A stretch of DNA of 64,000 nucleotides from Knoellia sinensis KCTC 19936. GTDB taxonomy: Bacteria; Actinomycetota; Actinomycetes; Actinomycetales; Dermatophilaceae. Of this stretch, positions 8,845-17,403 are shown one piece after another (the stretch's first letter is position 1; the number at the start of each line of letters is the position of its first letter). The position numbers were made by a program, and so were the translations under genes. Under the pieces are notes generated by a model. The model was not told the DNA's origin, searched no databases, and was given only the letters and a program-made list of their open reading frames with translations. Location: positions 186,001-250,000 of the forward strand of contig NZ_AVPJ01000001.1 of NCBI RefSeq assembly GCF_000768705.1. The letters run 5' to 3'.

Positions 8845-9633
8845 TCAGTCGGGGTCTCGGGGGTCGGTTCGACCGTCGTTGTCCCTGTTGCGGACTCCGA
8901 TCTTGCTGCCCAGCCAGACCAACGGGTCGAACTTGCGGTCGACGACCCGCTCCTTCATCGGGATGATCGCGTTGTCCGTGATCCGAATGCCCTCCGGACA
9001 CACCTCGGTGCAGCACTTGGTGATGTTGCACATGCCGAGACCGGCCGCGTCCTGCGCCAGGGCCCGCCGATCGTGGGTGTCGAGCGGATGCATGTCCAGC
9101 TCGGCGTAGCGCAGGAAGAAGCGTGGCCCTGCGAAGGCCGGCTTGTTGTCCTCGTGGTCGCGCACCACGTGGCAGGTGTCCTGGCACAGGAAGCACTCGA
9201 TGCACTTGCGGAACTCCTGGCCGCGCTCCACATCGACCTGCATCATCCGCCGCTTGCCGTCGGCGTCCCGCGGCTGCGGCTGGAACGACGGCAGCTCGCG
9301 CGCCTTCTCGTAGTTGAAGGAGACGTCGGTGACGAGGTCACGGATCACCGGGAAGGCCCGCATCGGCGTGACCGTGATCGTCTCGGTCTGGTCGAAGTCC
9401 GAGAGCCGGGTCATGCACAGCAGTCGCGGTCTGCCGTTGATCTCGGCACTGCACGAGCCACACTTGCCGGCCTTGCAGTTCCACCGGACGGCGAGGTCGC
9501 CGGATTGGGTGGCCTGGAGGCGGTGGATCGCATCGAGCACGACCTCCCCCTCGGACACCTCCACGGTGTAGTCCTGCAGGTCTCCCCCGGACTGGTCGCC
9601 GCGCCAGATGCGCATCTTCAGGTCGTAGCCCAT
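8845..9633 (-). CDS. sdhB: Succinate dehydrogenase/fumarate reductase iron-sulfur subunit
   Basis: A 262-residue electron-transfer subunit of membrane-bound succinate dehydrogenase. The [2Fe-2S] site is C53, C58, C61 and C73 in a plant-type ferredoxin domain. The [4Fe-4S] site is C144-x2-C147-x2-C150-x3-C154. The [3Fe-4S] site uses C202, the C207/C208 pair and C212. It passes electrons from SdhA flavin to the membrane quinone site. It starts four bases after the sdhA stop, as the last gene of sdhC-sdhA-sdhB. Gene order and membrane partner resemble the Sdh1 (type F) enzyme of mycobacteria. Confidence 0.93.
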   Translation of the reverse strand: MGYDLKMRIWRGDQSGGDLQDYTVEVSEGEVVLDAIHRLQATQSGDLAVRWNCKAGKCGSCSAEINGRPRLLCMTRLSDFDQTETITVTPMRAFPVIRDLVTDVSFNYEKARELPSFQPQPRDADGKRRMMQVDVERGQEFRKCIECFLCQDTCHVVRDHEDNKPAFAGPRFFLRYAELDMHPLDTHDRRALAQDAAGLGMCNITKCCTEVCPEGIRITDNAIIPMKERVVDRKFDPLVWLGSKIGVRNRDNDGRTDPRDPD

Positions 9634-9637
9634 GCGG

Positions 9638-11500
9638 TCACTCCTCGAAGTAGGACTTGAGGTCGTCGGGCATCACCGGCAGCGGTTGGTGGGTGAGGTC
9701 GACCCCCGTGCCGGCGGCATTGAGCCGGAGCACGAGGTTCTTCGCTCCCCACTCCGGGTCGGGCCCGGGGAAGTCGTCACGCGTGTGCCCGCCGCGTGAC
9801 TCCTGCCGCTCGAGGGCGGCCTTGGCGATGCACTCGGAGACCAGCAACATGTTGCGCAGGTCCAGGGCGAGGTGCCAGCCCGGGTTGTACTGCCGGTGCC
9901 CCTCGACGGCCATCGCCTTCGCCCGCTCCTTGAGCGCCTCGATCGAACTCAGGGACTCTTCCAGCTCGGACGACGTCCGAATGATGCCGACGAGGTCGTT
10001 CATCGCCTGCTGCAGGTCGTGCTGGATGGTGTAGGGATTCTCGCCGCCTTCGCCGCTTCCCGTGAATGCCGCGACTGCGCGGCGCTCGCCGGCCTGAACG
10101 GCATGCTCGTCGGCCTTGGGCAGGACGTCGAGGCCCGAGACGTAGGCCGCGGCGGCGGCGCCGGCGCGGCTGCCGAACACCAGAAGGTCGGAGAGGCTGT
10201 TGCCGCCCAAGCGGTTCGACCCGTGCATGCCGCCGGAGCACTCGCCCACGGCGTACAGGCCGGTGATGGACGTGGCCTCGGTGTCGGGGTCGACCTCGAC
10301 ACCACCCATCACGTAGTGGCAGGTCGGACCGATCTCCATCGGCTCGGCAGTGATGTCGACGTCGGCCAGCTCCTTGAACTGGTGATACATCGAGGGCAGC
10401 CGCTTGCGGATGAAGTCGGCGTCACGCCGAGAGGCGATGTCGAGGTAGATGCCGCCGTGCGGGGTTCCGCGGCCCGCCTTGATCTCGGAGTTGATCGCCC
10501 GCGCGACCTCGTCACGGGGCAGCAGTTCGGGAGGTCGCCGGTTGTTCTTCTTGTCGTCGTACCACCGGTCCGCCTCCTCCTCGGAGTCAGCGGTCTCGGC
10601 CTTGAAGAACTCCGGGATGTAGTCGAACATGAACCGCTTGCCCTCGGAGTTCTTGAGGATGCCGCCGTCGCCGCGCACGGACTCGGTGACCAGGAGCCCC
10701 TTCACGGACGGCGGCCAGACCATTCCGGTCGGGTGGAACTGCACGAACTCCATGTTGATCAGCGAGGCGCCGGCGCGCAGGGCGAGCGCGTGTCCGTCGC
10801 CGGTGTACTCCCACGAGTTGGACGTCACCTTGTAGGCCTTGCCGATGCCGCCGGTCGCCAAGATGACGCTCGGCGCCTCGAAGACCACGAACCGGCCGGT
10901 CTCGCGCCAGTATCCGAAGGCACCCGCGATCGGCCCCTCCTCATCGGTGCCGGCCGCCTTGAGGAGATCGGTGATCGTGCACTCCATGAAGACGTCGATA
11001 CCCAACGCCACAGCGCGCTGCTGCAGGGTGCGGATCATCTCGAGACCGGTGCGGTCGCCGACGTGGGCGAGCCGGGCGTACTTGTGGCCACCGAAGTCAC
11101 GCTGGCTGATCAGGCCGTCCTCGGTCCGGTCGAACAGTGCGCCCCAGTCCTCCAGCTCCTGGACTCGCTCAGGCGCCTCTTGGGCGTGGAGCTGCGCCAT
11201 CCGCCAGTTGTTGAGCATCTTTCCGCCGCGCATCGTGTCGCGGAAATGGACCTCCCAGTTGTCCTCTGGCCATCTGTTGCCCATCGCTGCGGCGATGCCG
11301 CCCTCCGCCATGACCGTGTGGGCCTTGCCCAGCAGCGACTTGCAGACGATCGCGGTGTGGGCACCGGCCTCGTGCGCGGCGATGGCGGCGCGCAGGCCGG
11401 CGCCGCCCGCCCCGACGATCACGACGTCGTAGTGGTGTCGCTCCAACCTGCTCTCGGCTTCGGAGGACATCTCGTTGCCGGTCATGGGGTGTCGGGCCAT
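9638..11500 (-). CDS. sdhA: Succinate dehydrogenase/fumarate reductase flavoprotein subunit
   Basis: A 620-residue catalytic subunit oxidising succinate to fumarate. The dinucleotide-binding GAGGAG is at residues 30-35. His60 in KAHTVMAEGG is the expected site of covalent FAD attachment. QFHPTGMVWPP and GTPHGGIYLDI are the substrate-site segments. The C-terminal helical domain is complete. The ATG at 11500 shares one base with the sdhC stop (TGATG), showing tight translational coupling. An in-frame open stretch further upstream belongs to sdhC DNA and is not coding in this frame. Confidence 0.94.
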   Translation of the reverse strand: MARHPMTGNEMSSEAESRLERHHYDVVIVGAGGAGLRAAIAAHEAGAHTAIVCKSLLGKAHTVMAEGGIAAAMGNRWPEDNWEVHFRDTMRGGKMLNNWRMAQLHAQEAPERVQELEDWGALFDRTEDGLISQRDFGGHKYARLAHVGDRTGLEMIRTLQQRAVALGIDVFMECTITDLLKAAGTDEEGPIAGAFGYWRETGRFVVFEAPSVILATGGIGKAYKVTSNSWEYTGDGHALALRAGASLINMEFVQFHPTGMVWPPSVKGLLVTESVRGDGGILKNSEGKRFMFDYIPEFFKAETADSEEEADRWYDDKKNNRRPPELLPRDEVARAINSEIKAGRGTPHGGIYLDIASRRDADFIRKRLPSMYHQFKELADVDITAEPMEIGPTCHYVMGGVEVDPDTEATSITGLYAVGECSGGMHGSNRLGGNSLSDLLVFGSRAGAAAAAYVSGLDVLPKADEHAVQAGERRAVAAFTGSGEGGENPYTIQHDLQQAMNDLVGIIRTSSELEESLSSIEALKERAKAMAVEGHRQYNPGWHLALDLRNMLLVSECIAKAALERQESRGGHTRDDFPGPDPEWGAKNLVLRLNAAGTGVDLTHQPLPVMPDDLKSYFEE

Positions 11501-12297
11501 CAGAAGAACCTCACGTCCTCGATCACGCCCATCGCGAGCAACCAGATGTAGAGGTCCACGAGCGCCACGGAGAACAGCGAGATCCACGCGTAGCGCGCGT
11601 GGTTCGCGTTCAGTCCGGACACCCACGTCCAGAGCCGGTAGCGCACCGGGTGCTTGGAGAAGTGGCGCAGCCGACCGCCGACCGCATGGCGGCAGGAGTG
11701 GCACGACAGCGTGTAGAGCCAGATGTAGACGACGTTGACCAGCATCAGCACGGTGCCCAGGCCCATGTGGCCCCACTCGTGCTCGGCGTTGCGGAACGCC
11801 AGGACGACGTCGAAGGTCAGGACGCAGGCGATCACCAGCGCCGCGTACCAGAACCACCGGTGCAGGTTCTGCAGGATCAGCGGGAAGCGCGTCTCACCGG
11901 AGTAGGCGGAGTGCGGCTCGGCCACCGCACACGCGGGTGGCGAAAGCCAGAACGCCCGGTAGTAGGCCTTGCGGTAGTAGTAGCAGGTCATCCGGAAGCC
12001 CAGCGGGAAGATCAGGATGATCAGGGCCGCACTCAGCGGCCATGCCTTGAAGGGCTGGCCGAAGTCCGACGCACCCTCGACGCAATCGCCGAGACACGGC
12101 GAATAGAACGGCGAGAGGTAGGGCGAGGCGTAGTAGTCGCGCCCCATGAACGCGCGGACCGTCGCGTAGATGACGAAGGCCCCGAACACCACGAAGGTCA
12201 CGAGCGGCGAGAGCCACCACCGGTCCTCGCGCAGGGTGCGGGCCTCGATCTCGGCCCGCGTCGCTCCACGTACTCCGGTCCGCTCCTCGGTCGCCAC
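11500..12297 (-). CDS. sdhC: Succinate dehydrogenase membrane anchor (Sdh1/type F, cytochrome b-like)
   Basis: A 265-residue protein with five hydrophobic segments and conserved histidines (NLHRWFWY, NAEHEWGHMG, SCHSCRHAVGG) suited to haem or quinone binding. It anchors SdhAB to the membrane. The motif CYYYRKAYYRAFWLSPPACA is typical of the single anchor of Sdh1-like enzymes in actinobacteria. The start chosen is GTG at 12297, because GGAGG (12305-12309) lies seven bases before it; a GTG two codons earlier is too close to that site. It opens the sdhCAB operon. No separate sdhD is present, as expected for this enzyme type. Confidence 0.85.
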   Translation of the reverse strand: MATEERTGVRGATRAEIEARTLREDRWWLSPLVTFVVFGAFVIYATVRAFMGRDYYASPYLSPFYSPCLGDCVEGASDFGQPFKAWPLSAALIILIFPLGFRMTCYYYRKAYYRAFWLSPPACAVAEPHSAYSGETRFPLILQNLHRWFWYAALVIACVLTFDVVLAFRNAEHEWGHMGLGTVLMLVNVVYIWLYTLSCHSCRHAVGGRLRHFSKHPVRYRLWTWVSGLNANHARYAWISLFSVALVDLYIWLLAMGVIEDVRFF

Positions 12298-12378
12298 CGA
12301 CACACCTCCATGGTCGTGTGGGTTCACCTTGGCAGAAAATCGGCGCAAAGGAGGGGCCACGCGCACCACGTCGTGAAA

Positions 12379-12455
12379 CCGACTCCTTGCCCCTCTGGGA
12401 CGGCGGAAGACGCGCTGGGCGCGAATGACGCTGTCCCAGAAGGGCAAGGAGTCGG
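12379..12455. terminator. Large intergenic hairpin 3-prime of rnj
   Basis: 23-base arms (12379-12401 and 12433-12455, starting CCGACTCCTTGCCCC) pair with one mismatch around a 31-base loop that contains GCGC-TGG-GCGC. It lies five bases after the rnj stop and upstream of sdhC. There is no U-tract. The arm begins like the hairpin after sdhB (CCGACT..TTGCCCC), which points to a related family. Confidence 0.62.
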
Positions 12456-12460
12456 GGCGG

Positions 12461-14146
12461 TCAGGCCTCGATGACGACGGGGATGATCATCGGCCGGCGG
12501 CGGATCTTGCGGCCGACCCAGCCTCCGACGGTGCGCCGCATGACCTGCTCGAGCTGATAGGTGTCACTGACGCCCTGGGACGTCGCGTCGTCGAGAGCCT
12601 GGGTGAGCTTCGGCATGACGTCGTCGAAGATCACGTCGTCCTCGACGAAACCACGCGCGGTGATCTCGGGGCCGGCGACGATCTTGCCGGAGGACGAGTC
12701 CATGACGACGATGACGGAGATGAAGCCCTCGTCGCGCAGGATCTGCCGATCCTTGAGCAGCGCCTCGTCGGCCTCACCCACCGAGGAACCGTCGACGTAG
12801 ACGTAGCCGCACGGCACCGCCCCGGCGACCCGCACCTTGCCGTCGACGAGGTCCACGACCACGCCGTCCTCGACGACGACGACGCCCTTGGGATGCACGC
12901 CGGTCGCGAGCGCGAGGTCGGCGTTGGCCCGCAGGTGCCGCCACTCGCCGTGCACCGGCATGACGTTGCGGGGCTTGACGATGTTGTAGCAGTAGAGGAG
13001 CTCGCCGGCGCTGGCGTGACCGGAGACGTGCACCTTGGCGTTGCCCTTGTGGACGACGTCGGCGCCGAGTCGCATGAGCCCGTTGATGACCCGGTAGACG
13101 GCGTTCTCGTTGCCGGGGATGAGCGAGGAGGCCATGAGGACGGTGTCGCCCTCCCCCACCTCGATCTGGTGGTCGCGGTTCGCCATCCGGGACAACGCGG
13201 CCATCGGCTCACCCTGCGAGCCGGTGCAGATGAGGGTCACCTTGTGATCGGGCAGGTCGCCGAGCTTCTTGAAGTCGACGAGGATGTTGTCGGGCACGTG
13301 GAGGTAGCCGAGATCGGCTGCGATCCCCATGTTGCGGACCATGGATCGACCGACCATGGCGACCTTGCGGCCGGACTTCTCGGCGGCGTCGAGCACCTGC
13401 TGCACCCGGTGCACGTGCGACGAGAAGCAGGCGACGATGATGCGCCGCTTCGCGTGCCGGAAGACCCGGTCGATCGCCGGCGCGATGTCCTTCTCGGGTG
13501 TGGTGAACCCCGGGACCTCGGCGTTGGTGGAGTCGGTGAGGAAGAGGTCGACGCCCTCCTCGCCTAGCCGTGCGAATGCACGCAGGTCGGTGAGCCGGCC
13601 GTCGAGGGGCAGCTGGTCCATCTTGAAGTCACCGGTGTGGAGCAGCGTGCCGCCCGAGGTCCGCACGAACACCGCGAGGGCGTCGGGGATCGAGTGGTTC
13701 ACGGCGACGAACTCGCAGTCGAAGACCCCGAGCGTCTCGCGGGCGCCCTCCCTGACCGTGAGGGTGTAGGGCTTGATGCGGTGTTCCTTGAGCTTGGCCT
13801 CGATGAGCGCCAGGGTCAGCTGGGAGCCGACGAGCGGGATGTCCGGCTTCAGCTTGAGGAGATAGGGCACTGCGCCGATGTGGTCCTCGTGTCCATGCGT
13901 GAGGACGATCGCCTGGATGTCGTCGAGCCGATCCTGGATGGAGGAGAAGTCCGGGAGGATCAGGTCGATTCCGGGATGGTGGTCGTCGGGGAAGAGGACG
14001 CCACAGTCGATGACGAGCAGTTGGCCCTTGTGCTCGATGACCGCCATGTTGCGGCCGACCTCGCCGAGGCCGCCGAGGGCCACGACGCGGACTCCACCGT
14101 CCTTGAGGGGCGCCGGCAGGGAGAGCTCAGGATGCGGGTGGCTCAC
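12461..14146 (-). CDS. rnj: Ribonuclease J
   Basis: A 561-residue metallo-beta-lactamase/beta-CASP ribonuclease with combined endonuclease and 5-prime exonuclease activity in mRNA decay and rRNA maturation. The zinc site H84-x-H86-x-D88-H89 lies in LTHGHEDHIGAVPY. HTGDFKMD and the C-terminal HVSGHASAGEL motif complete the core. The length is standard for actinobacterial RNase J. The ATG overlaps the dapA stop by four bases (ATGA), so dapA and rnj form an operon, a conserved actinobacterial arrangement. Confidence 0.94.
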   Translation of the reverse strand: MSHPHPELSLPAPLKDGGVRVVALGGLGEVGRNMAVIEHKGQLLVIDCGVLFPDDHHPGIDLILPDFSSIQDRLDDIQAIVLTHGHEDHIGAVPYLLKLKPDIPLVGSQLTLALIEAKLKEHRIKPYTLTVREGARETLGVFDCEFVAVNHSIPDALAVFVRTSGGTLLHTGDFKMDQLPLDGRLTDLRAFARLGEEGVDLFLTDSTNAEVPGFTTPEKDIAPAIDRVFRHAKRRIIVACFSSHVHRVQQVLDAAEKSGRKVAMVGRSMVRNMGIAADLGYLHVPDNILVDFKKLGDLPDHKVTLICTGSQGEPMAALSRMANRDHQIEVGEGDTVLMASSLIPGNENAVYRVINGLMRLGADVVHKGNAKVHVSGHASAGELLYCYNIVKPRNVMPVHGEWRHLRANADLALATGVHPKGVVVVEDGVVVDLVDGKVRVAGAVPCGYVYVDGSSVGEADEALLKDRQILRDEGFISVIVVMDSSSGKIVAGPEITARGFVEDDVIFDDVMPKLTQALDDATSQGVSDTYQLEQVMRRTVGGWVGRKIRRRPMIIPVVIEA

Positions 14147-15030
14147 GCGAGACCCGACCCGGCCAAGCCCTTGCGCATGATGTCCAGGTGCTCTGGCGGG
14201 GACTCGACGAGTGGCAATCGGACGAACGCCGACTCGATCACCCCCAGTTCGACGAGGGCCGCCTTGACCATGATTGCGCCCTGGGACGTCGACATGAGGG
14301 CGTCGGTGACGGGGATGAGTCGCTGGTGGATCTCGCGAGCCGCCGCCAGATCGCCGGAGTCGACGGCCGCGACCATCGCGGCATACTCCTTGCCAGCGAC
14401 GTGACCGACGACGGAGACGCAGCCGACAGCCCCCTGTGCGAGGTGCGCGAACGTGAGCACGTCGTCACCGCTGAACCACAGCAGGTCCGTCGCGGCCATG
14501 GCGTGCGTCGCCGCCCACAGGTCACCCTTCGCGTCCTTGACGGCGATGATCCGCGGGTGGTCAGCCACGGCAATGAGCGTCTCGGTCGAGATCGCCTGCC
14601 CGGTGCGGTGCGGCACGTCGTAGACCATGATCGGCAACTCGGTCGAGTCGGCGATGGCGCGGAAGTGCGCGACGAGCCCCGGTTGGGTCGGCTTGTTGTA
14701 GTAAGGCGCCACGACGAGCAGGGCGTCCGCTCCCGCCTCGGCGGCACGGGCGGCCATGTGGATCGAGTGTGCGGTGTCGTTGGATCCGACTCCGGCCGTG
14801 ATGGCCGCGCGGTCCCCCGCAGCCTCCTTCGCCAAGCGCACGGCCTCGATGCTCTCGTCGTCGGTGAGCGTCGCCGACTCCCCCGTCGTGCCGTTGACGA
14901 CGATCCCGTCGTGGCCGTTGGCGATGAGGTGCTCGACGACGGATCGCAGTCCCGCCTCGTCGATCGATCCGTCCGGGCGCATCGGGGTGATCATGGCCGT
15001 GATGACCCGGCCGAAGGGGTTCGTCGTCAT
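14143..15030 (-). CDS. dapA: 4-hydroxy-tetrahydrodipicolinate synthase
   Basis: A 295-residue TIM-barrel aldolase condensing pyruvate with aspartate semialdehyde in lysine and diaminopimelate synthesis. Seen: NGTTGESATLTDDE, the tyrosine segment MVYDVPHRTG, and the Schiff-base lysine in IIAVKDAKGD. The ATG at 15030 is chosen over one at 15054 because TACCCT stands seven bases before it with no Shine-Dalgarno site, a leaderless pattern. It is divergent from thyA and upstream of rnj. dapB of the same pathway is at 19829. Confidence 0.93.
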   Translation of the reverse strand: MTTNPFGRVITAMITPMRPDGSIDEAGLRSVVEHLIANGHDGIVVNGTTGESATLTDDESIEAVRLAKEAAGDRAAITAGVGSNDTAHSIHMAARAAEAGADALLVVAPYYNKPTQPGLVAHFRAIADSTELPIMVYDVPHRTGQAISTETLIAVADHPRIIAVKDAKGDLWAATHAMAATDLLWFSGDDVLTFAHLAQGAVGCVSVVGHVAGKEYAAMVAAVDSGDLAAAREIHQRLIPVTDALMSTSQGAIMVKAALVELGVIESAFVRLPLVESPPEHLDIMRKGLAGSGLA

Positions 15031-15101
15031 GGCCCTCAGGGTAGTCGCTGCCATCCGCGGGGAGTCGTCGCGTCGTCAGTGGTCGCCGTTACCCTCGGTC
15101 C

Positions 15102-15893
15102 ATGCGCCAGTACCTCGACCTCCTCGACCGGATCCTCGACGAGGGGGTCGACAAGTCCGACCGCACGGGCACCGGCACCCGCTCTGTGTTCGGCCACCAG
15201 ATGCGCTTCGACCTGTCCGAGGGCTTCCCTGTCGTGACGACCAAGAAGCTGCACCTGAAGTCGATCATCGGCGAGCTCCTCTGGTTCCTGCGCGGTGACA
15301 CCAACGTCCGCTGGCTCCAGGAGCGCGGCATCTCCATCTGGGACGAGTGGGCCGACGAGGACGGCAACCTCGGACCGGTCTACGGCCACCAGTGGCGGTC
15401 GTGGCCGACCCCGGACGGGCAGCACGTCGACCAGATCGCCAAGGTCATCGAGTCCATCCGTAGCAACCCCGACAGCCGCCGACACATCGTCAGCGCGTGG
15501 AACGTCGCGGATGTCGACGACATGGCTCTCCCCCCGTGCCACGCGCTCTTCCAGTTCTATGTCGCCGACGGCAAGCTCTCCTGCCAGCTCTACCAACGAT
15601 CCGCCGATGTCTTCCTCGGCGTCCCGTTCAACATCGCCTCCTACGCCCTGCTCACCATGATGGTCGCCCAACTCACCGATCTCGAGCCCGGCGAGTTCGT
15701 CCACACGCTCGGCGACGCGCACCTCTACTCCAACCACCTCGAGCAGGCGCGGCTGCAACTCACTCGCGAGCCGCGCCCGCTGCCGACGATGCACATTGCC
15801 GACAAGGGCGCCATCGACGACTTCGACCTCGACGACTTCGAGCTCGTCGGCTACGACCCACATCCGGCCATCAAGGCGCCCATCGCCGTCTGA
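15102..15893 (+). CDS. thyA: Thymidylate synthase
   Basis: A 263-residue folate-dependent enzyme methylating dUMP to dTMP. The catalytic Cys146 sits in [12 protein letters not shown]. Arg21, SRRHI and the substrate-binding [17 protein letters not shown] segment are intact, and the protein ends PIAV as in most bacterial ThyA. Its oxidised folate product is recycled by the dihydrofolate reductase encoded 200 bases downstream. A TACCCT box ends six bases before the ATG, suggesting a leaderless transcript. In many actinobacteria thyX occupies the dapA neighbourhood; here it is thyA. Confidence 0.96.
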   Translation: MRQYLDLLDRILDEGVDKSDRTGTGTRSVFGHQMRFDLSEGFPVVTTKKLHLKSIIGELLWFLRGDTNVRWLQERGISIWDEWADEDGNLGPVYGHQWRSWPTPDGQHVDQIAKVIESIRSNPDSRRHIVSAWNVADVDDMALPPCHALFQFYVADGKLSCQLYQRSADVFLGVPFNIASYALLTMMVAQLTDLEPGEFVHTLGDAHLYSNHLEQARLQLTREPRPLPTMHIADKGAIDDFDLDDFELVGYDPHPAIKAPIAV

Positions 15894-15903
15894 CGCACCT
15901 CCC

Positions 15904-15936
15904 GTCCCGAACCCACCCAATTGGACGGTTCGGGAC
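15904..15936. terminator. Hairpin immediately 3-prime of thyA
   Basis: GTCCCGAAC (15904-15912) pairs with GTTCGGGAC (15928-15936). The 15-base loop contains the short palindrome CCAATTGG. It begins ten bases after the thyA stop codon and has no U-tract. It is probably the first of two stacked 3-prime structures between thyA and dfrA. Confidence 0.5.
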
Positions 15937-15941
15937 AACCC

Positions 15942-16058
15942 CGGCCGTATGCCGTCCACCCACGTGGGGCGACCTTGTGCCCGATTGGGACGGCGAGCGC
16001 CAGCGAGTTGTCCCAATCGGGCACAAGGTCGCGACGAGAGCGGACGGCATACCGGCCG
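15942..16058. repeat. Composite nested palindrome between thyA and dfrA
   Basis: The outer stem is CGGCCGTATGCCGTCC (15942-15957) against 16042-16058, with one bulged base. The inner perfect 22-bp stem is 15970-15991 against 16010-16031 (starts CGACCTTGTGCCC). The core GGC-GAGC-GCC sits at the tip. The right flank 16031-16053 is identical to the complement of 63015-63037. It could act as a terminator, but the size and the shared flank suggest a mobile or structural intergenic element. Confidence 0.6.
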
Positions 16059-16091
16059 CTGTGACGGCTCGACACCCCTAGGGTGAGCGGC

Positions 16092-16556
16092 ATGACCCAG
16101 GTGACTCTCATCGCCGCCGTCGGGCGCAACGGCGTCATCGGCGCCGACAACGACATGCCGTGGCATCTCCCCGAGGACTTCGCCTTCTTCAAGCGCACGA
16201 CCATGGGGCACGCGATGGTCATGGGCCGCAAGACGTTCGATTCCATCGGTCGCGTGCTGCCCGGGCGCCGGACGATCGTCATCACCCGGCAGCCCGACTG
16301 GCACCACCCGGACGTCGAGACCGTGCACTCCCTCGATGACGCACTGGGACTGGCCGGGCCGGCCGACGAGGTGTTCGTTGTCGGTGGCGGCGAAATCTAT
16401 GACCAGGCCATGCCCTTCGCCCAGCGGCTGCTCATCACCGAGGTCGACCAGGAGCCTGCGGGCGACGTGCACTTCCCCGAGATCGACCCGGCGCAGTGGC
16501 GGGAGACCGCGCGCGAGGAGCGCGACGGCTTCGCCTGGGTGACCTACGAGCGCTGA
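16092..16556 (+). CDS. dfrA: Dihydrofolate reductase
   Basis: A 154-residue enzyme reducing dihydrofolate to tetrahydrofolate with NADPH, serving thymidylate synthesis. Seen: VGRNGVIGADNDMPWHLPED with the active-site acid at Asp29, MGRKTFDSIG, and the NADPH loop VVGGGEIY. The ATG at 16092 is preferred over GTG 16083, which overlaps the -10-like box TAGGGT (16079-16084); this box leaves seven bases to the ATG, consistent with a leaderless mRNA. The stop lies in a palindrome shared with the convergent reductase gene. Confidence 0.94.
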   Translation: MTQVTLIAAVGRNGVIGADNDMPWHLPEDFAFFKRTTMGHAMVMGRKTFDSIGRVLPGRRTIVITRQPDWHHPDVETVHSLDDALGLAGPADEVFVVGGGEIYDQAMPFAQRLLITEVDQEPAGDVHFPEIDPAQWRETAREERDGFAWVTYER

Positions 16557-16568
16557 GGAGTCAGCGCT
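16549..16568. terminator. Bidirectional hairpin made from dfrA and reductase stop codons
   Basis: AGCGCTGA, a GGAG loop and the exact complement form an 8-bp stem. It holds the dfrA stop (plus) and the flavin reductase stop (minus), which both end with CGC TGA. It repeats the design seen where the MauE-type gene and ftsK converge. Confidence 0.5.
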
Positions 16569-17370
16569 TCAACGGGTCCACCGGGCCGGTCGACGTGAAC
16601 CGTTCGCGGTGGATGTGGTCGGGCGCGACACCCTCTCCACCGAGCCACGCCTCGGCGTCGGCGATGAGGCCCTCGGGCCCACAGAGCCACCAGTCGTCCA
16701 CGGCTGCCGGACCGCCGACGTCGTCCAGCACGCCACGGATGAGAATCGGATCGATCCTGCCGTGCCGGGTCCCCTCGACGACCTCGCGGCTCAGGACGTG
16801 CTCGACCCGGAGCCGACCACCGGAAGCCGCTTCCAAGGCTGCGAGTTCGCTCCCGAGGACGGTCGATGCCCGGGTGCGGTTGGCGACGATGAGGTCGACC
16901 GTGGAGTCCTCGTGCTGTTCCAGCGCGGCCGCAGTGATCGCGAGGACCGGCGTGATCCCGGAGCCGCCGACGATCCCGACGTGGTGGCGCGGCCCGTCGG
17001 CTTCGTCGAGGACGAAGTTGCCGAGCGGCGGCAGCACCCCCATGACCTCCCCCACCTCGACCTCCCGAGCGAGCCACGGCGACATCCGACCGCCTTGGAC
17101 GGCTGCGGCGGCCACGCGAATGACGCCCTCGCGCTGGGCCCGACTCGGAGGCACCCAGATCGAGTACGACTGCCGCACGTCCTCACCGCCCACGAGTGCC
17201 CGCAGCGTGACGTACTGACCGGCTCGGTAGTCGAGGAACGCCGGCATGTCCCTCACGTCGAAACCGATCGACACCGCATGTTCCGCGACGGGATCGACCT
17301 CGGCGACGGCGAGCGGTCGGAAGACGGGGTGCGGCTTGGCCGGACGTCGGAGCAGGGACACGCCGTCCAT
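16561..17370 (-). CDS. FAD/NAD(P)-binding ferredoxin reductase-like protein
   Basis: A 269-residue flavin reductase of the ferredoxin-NADP reductase superfamily. RQSYSIWVP is the FAD-binding segment, GIVGGSGITPVLAI the pyridine-nucleotide loop, and WWLCGPEGLI the terminal NAD(P) motif. It resembles the N-terminal two thirds of PaaE, the phenylacetyl-CoA epoxygenase reductase, but stops at HRERF... without the C-terminal [2Fe-2S] ferredoxin domain. No other paa gene is nearby apart from an enoyl-CoA hydratase. The start used is the ATG at 17370; a longer version would run into the divergent gene. The electron acceptor is unknown. Confidence 0.75.
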   Translation of the reverse strand: MDGVSLLRRPAKPHPVFRPLAVAEVDPVAEHAVSIGFDVRDMPAFLDYRAGQYVTLRALVGGEDVRQSYSIWVPPSRAQREGVIRVAAAAVQGGRMSPWLAREVEVGEVMGVLPPLGNFVLDEADGPRHHVGIVGGSGITPVLAITAAALEQHEDSTVDLIVANRTRASTVLGSELAALEAASGGRLRVEHVLSREVVEGTRHGRIDPILIRGVLDDVGGPAAVDDWWLCGPEGLIADAEAWLGGEGVAPDHIHRERFTSTGPVDPLKR

Positions 17371-17403
17371 CCTCACAAATGCCGCCCGGTTAGGCTCGAC
17401 GGC

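Noticed and set aside
9872-11551. A 559-codon open frame opposite sdhA
   Set aside because: Antisense shadow of sdhA. Other long frames opposite rimO (1533-2537), rnj (12425-13567), the dehydrogenase (53754-55322), the dehydratase (55082-56599) and the amidohydrolase (56965-58338) were set aside for the same reason.
9638-11857. An sdhA protein extended by about 119 residues upstream
   Set aside because: The extension is sdhC DNA in another frame; the ATG at 11500 overlaps the sdhC stop and is followed at once by the FAD domain.
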